From Bacteroidia bacterium (lineage in GTDB: Bacteria > Bacteroidota > Bacteroidia > UBA4408), in contig JACMRI010000097.1 of NCBI GenBank assembly GCA_014376525.1, positions 1 to 33,360 of the forward strand: a stretch of DNA of 33,360 nt. The letters run 5' to 3'. Below the pieces are notes generated by a model. The model was not told the DNA's origin. It saw only the letters and a list, made by a program, of their open reading frames with translations, and did not search any database. Position numbers and translations under genes: made by a program. Positions 30,852 to 33,360 of this stretch are shown one piece after another (the stretch's first letter is position 1; each line of letters begins with the position of its first letter).

Positions 30852-32072
30852 GTGCAACATAACACCACACAATCATTTAGCGCAATTACTTGGAACCGCT
30901 TTAAGCGCAATAAACTGGCATTGGCAGGTTTGTTGGTTATTGGATTTGCAACCTTAGTGGCTATATTAGGCGCATACATACGCCCCGATAGTACACCTTT
31001 TGCTAATGATATGAACCTTTCGCTTACTACACAAAAGCCTGGTTTTAGTGTTAAAATGTTACGCTTGCGCAAAAATAACGAAATAGAAAGCACCCAATTT
31101 TTGCACGGATTGTTTTTTGGTGGCACTGAAAATAAATATCAATACATACCTATAAACTCCTACACATTTGCTGGAGATGCTATTGTGGTAAACGAATTTC
31201 AAGGACAAAATACGACAGTACAAGAACCTAAAAAATATAATGTAGCAGATGTGGTGTATCAACTCACCAACCCCCCAATTACCAATACCAATAGCACTAT
31301 TACATTTGTTACATTAGAGGGCGAAAAACACACAGAAACCATAGCCGAATTACAAGCCAAAATAAAAAAGAATAATATTATTACCAAATATTACCTATTG
31401 GGAACCGACCGTTTTGGACGAGATATGCTAAGTAGATTAATGGCGGGAACGCTTATATCCCTTGCGGTTGGCTTTATATCAGTATTCATATCCATATTCA
31501 TAGGTACGGCATTAGGAGCAATGGCGGGTTTTTACAAAGGACGAACCGACGATGCTATAATGTGGTTAATAAATGTAGTATGGAGCATTCCCACGCTTTT
31601 GTTGGTCATAGCTATAACACTGGCATTGGGTAAAGGATTTTGGCAAATATTTGTGGCAGTAGGTTTAACCACTTGGGTTGAGGTAGCACGTGTAGTACGT
31701 GGGCAGGTACTAAGCCTTAGCGAAAAAGAATTTGTAGAAGCTGCGCGTGCATTAGGTTACAGTAACGCTCGTATTATTATAAAACATATTTTGCCCAATG
31801 TAGCAGGACCTATAATAGTAGTAAGTGCTGCCAATTTTGCAACGGCTATACTTACTGAGGCAGGTTTAAGTTTTTTAGGAATAGGAGCGCAACCACCTAT
31901 GAGTAGCTGGGGAAGTATGATAAAAGACCACTACGGCTACATAATAGTAGATGCCGCTTACCTAGCGGTACTGCCAGGCTTGGCCATTATGCTTATGGTA
32001 CTCGCTTTTATATTGGTAGGTAACGGCTTGCGTGATGCCTTTGACACACGCTACGTAAACGATAAAGTTTAG
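30852..32072 (+). CDS. ABC transporter permease, OppC/DppC type
   Basis: A 406-residue inner-membrane permease subunit of a peptide or nickel importer. The GTG start precedes QHNTTQSFSAITWNRFKRNKLALAG, the usual OppC N-terminus with the first membrane helix at about residues 25-45. A periplasmic insert of roughly 130 residues follows, then the translocation domain beginning near LLGTDRFGRDMLSRLMAG, with the EAA loop EAARALGYSNARIIIKHILPN contacting the ATPase. The large insert is common in Bacteroidota OppC. OppB, OppD and OppF partners are not in view and must lie elsewhere. It follows kbl by 37 bp and precedes the dGTPase gene by 29 bp on the same strand. Confidence 0.9.
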   Translation: MQHNTTQSFSAITWNRFKRNKLALAGLLVIGFATLVAILGAYIRPDSTPFANDMNLSLTTQKPGFSVKMLRLRKNNEIESTQFLHGLFFGGTENKYQYIPINSYTFAGDAIVVNEFQGQNTTVQEPKKYNVADVVYQLTNPPITNTNSTITFVTLEGEKHTETIAELQAKIKKNNIITKYYLLGTDRFGRDMLSRLMAGTLISLAVGFISVFISIFIGTALGAMAGFYKGRTDDAIMWLINVVWSIPTLLLVIAITLALGKGFWQIFVAVGLTTWVEVARVVRGQVLSLSEKEFVEAARALGYSNARIIIKHILPNVAGPIIVVSAANFATAILTEAGLSFLGIGAQPPMSSWGSMIKDHYGYIIVDAAYLAVLPGLAIMLMVLAFILVGNGLRDAFDTRYVNDKV

Positions 32073-32101
32073 TAGTTATATACACTCACACACTTAATAT
32101 T

Positions 32102-33360
32102 ATGCCACAACAACAATGGACTAACTTATTACTCCCAATGCGCTTGCGCGATTCGGCTGTGGTAAAACATACTATGGATAGCCGCAATCCTTTTGATAGC
32201 GATTATGCCCGCATTATATCATCAGCACCGTTTCGTAGGTTGCAAGATAAAGCACAAGTTTTTCCGCTCGAAAAAAACGATTTTATACGCACACGACTTA
32301 CGCACTCCTTAGAGGTTTCAAACTTTGCAAGAGGATTGGGTTTAAGTGTAGAAAACCAATTAATAGCCTGCGGCAAACTCGCACCACAACTCAAAGGACA
32401 CATACCTTCGTTGCTTGCTACCGTAGGATTGGTGCATGATATAGGCAATCCGCCATTTGGCCATTTTGGCGAAGATGTTATTCAGAATTATTTTATTCAT
32501 TTTTTTGCTAACAATTACAACGCAGAAAATGATACTTATTTTGGCGAACATTGGACTGCCGAAGAGCTCGCCGATTTTACCAAATTTGATGGCAACGTGC
32601 AAGGATTACGTATTTTGCGTAAATTAAATTTAAGCAAAGATGAATATAGCTATAATCTTACATATCCGGTGCTTGCAAGTATGGTTAAATATCCACGAAA
32701 CTCAATTATTGGTAATAAAAAAACAAACAAATTGAGTTTTAAAAAGTTTGGCTACTTTCAGTCGGAAAAAGATGATTTTGAAAAAATAAATAAAACCTTG
32801 CAGCTCCACAACAACCGCCACCCACTAGTGTTTTTGTTAGAGGCCGCTGATGATATTGCCTACTCAATAGCTGATATTGAAGACGGTTGTAAAAAAGGAA
32901 TAATTACCGAAGAACTATTGTTAAACATACTACATAAGCACCTTGTAGGCGATGTGTACGAAAGTGTTATAGCCGATTTTGAACGCATTAAAAAAAGCAT
33001 CCCTAATGATTTTCCTAACAAAATACAAATTATAATTCAGGAATTTAGAGTAGTAGTACAAACTAAAATGATAGAGGAAGCCGCCAAAACATTCATGTTG
33101 CGCCTTGATGCTATTAGTACTGGTGAGTTTGACGAGGATTTGTTAGAAGCTTCTGAAGCCAAAAATATACGCAAAGTGTTTAAAGAATTGAGCTACCATA
33201 ATTTCAATCACCCTAGTGTATTGAAACGTGAGCTGGCAGGAGAGCAATTACTAAATTATTTATTAACCGCATTTACCAACGCTATAATAACGCCTCAAAA
33301 AAAGAGTTCTAAAATGTTATTGCAACTAATGTCTACCAACTATACTTACGTGCGCAAGCA
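32102..33360 (+). CDS. dgt: dGTP triphosphohydrolase (dGTPase), 3'-truncated by window end
   Basis: The frame opened by the ATG at 32102 runs without a stop to the end of the window (419 codons), so the ORF track missed it. It encodes an HD-superfamily enzyme that removes triphosphate from dGTP or other dNTPs. Visible motifs are FRRLQDKAQVFPL, H68 in RTRLTHSLEVSN, H112-D113 in VHDIGNPPFGHFGE and the later LLEAADDIAYSIADIEDG, which give the metal-binding histidines and aspartates. The family is usually 440-520 residues, so only a small C-terminal part is missing. It follows oppC by 29 bp, without a terminator between. Confidence 0.93.
   Translation, partial: MPQQQWTNLLLPMRLRDSAVVKHTMDSRNPFDSDYARIISSAPFRRLQDKAQVFPLEKNDFIRTRLTHSLEVSNFARGLGLSVENQLIACGKLAPQLKGHIPSLLATVGLVHDIGNPPFGHFGEDVIQNYFIHFFANNYNAENDTYFGEHWTAEELADFTKFDGNVQGLRILRKLNLSKDEYSYNLTYPVLASMVKYPRNSIIGNKKTNKLSFKKFGYFQSEKDDFEKINKTLQLHNNRHPLVFLLEAADDIAYSIADIEDGCKKGIITEELLLNILHKHLVGDVYESVIADFERIKKSIPNDFPNKIQIIIQEFRVVVQTKMIEEAAKTFMLRLDAISTGEFDEDLLEASEAKNIRKVFKELSYHNFNHPSVLKRELAGEQLLNYLLTAFTNAIITPQKKSSKMLLQLMSTNYTYVRK

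Noticed and set aside
1-33360. CRISPR arrays, tRNA or rRNA genes, insertion sequences, phage genes
   Set aside because: No spaced direct repeats, tRNA-like cloverleaf, transposase or phage protein was found on reading both strands.

Overview
The window is chromosomal DNA from a Bacteroidota bacterium, probably a Chitinophagales- or Sphingobacteriia-like lineage. It is AT-rich and densely coded. Starts sit in A-rich contexts without clear Shine-Dalgarno sequences. Several upstream regions carry the Bacteroidota-type promoter TTTG - about 20 nt - TAnnTTTG. The gene content agrees: a type IX secretion (T9SS) C-terminal sorting domain, a PorV/PorQ-like protein, a DUF2723 membrane protein, a fused E1 alpha/beta 2-oxoacid dehydrogenase and a bacterial deoxyhypusine-synthase-like gene. 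No tRNA, rRNA, CRISPR array, prophage or intact insertion sequence was seen.

Layout. 1-4.7 kb: 3' part of homogentisate dioxygenase, a 22-bp-stem palindrome, a small lipoprotein and a large DUF2723 GT-C-type protein. 4.8-7.3 kb: an operon of a deoxyhypusine-synthase homologue, a small unknown protein and inorganic pyrophosphatase, then a cold-shock protein with a long leader. 7.4-9.7 kb: a 3-oxoadipyl-CoA-type thiolase, an NlpC/P60 lipoprotein and a RimK-associated protease-like protein. 9.8-14.3 kb: a secreted coiled-coil protein, a T9SS-exported LVIVD-repeat protein and HtpG. 14.3-18.2 kb (minus): lipoprotein, outer-membrane protein and MscS channel, probably one operon. 18.2-19.7 kb: a four-helix membrane protein, a PKD lipoprotein and a 51-residue gene absent from the ORF track. 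19.8-25.3 kb: GT4 glycosyltransferase, DapD, RuvX, a SAM methyltransferase, a PorV/PorQ-like protein, an acyltransferase and a 95-residue protein. 25.4-27.6 kb: the E1 fusion, followed in frame by what looks like the 3' remnant of another gene. 27.7-29.0 kb: an overlapping three-gene operon with a secreted rhodanese-thioredoxin fusion. 29.0-33.4 kb: a GNAT acetyltransferase, Kbl, an OppC-type permease and a dGTPase cut by the window end.

Most of this is ordinary housekeeping and envelope biology. No large novel defence or mobile system was found. The points most worth a second look are the deoxyhypusine-synthase homologue with its tightly coupled unknown partner, the lipoprotein/outer-membrane/MscS operon, the rhodanese-thioredoxin operon, the 51-aa gene, the gene remnant behind the E1 fusion, and the long palindrome after hmgA.
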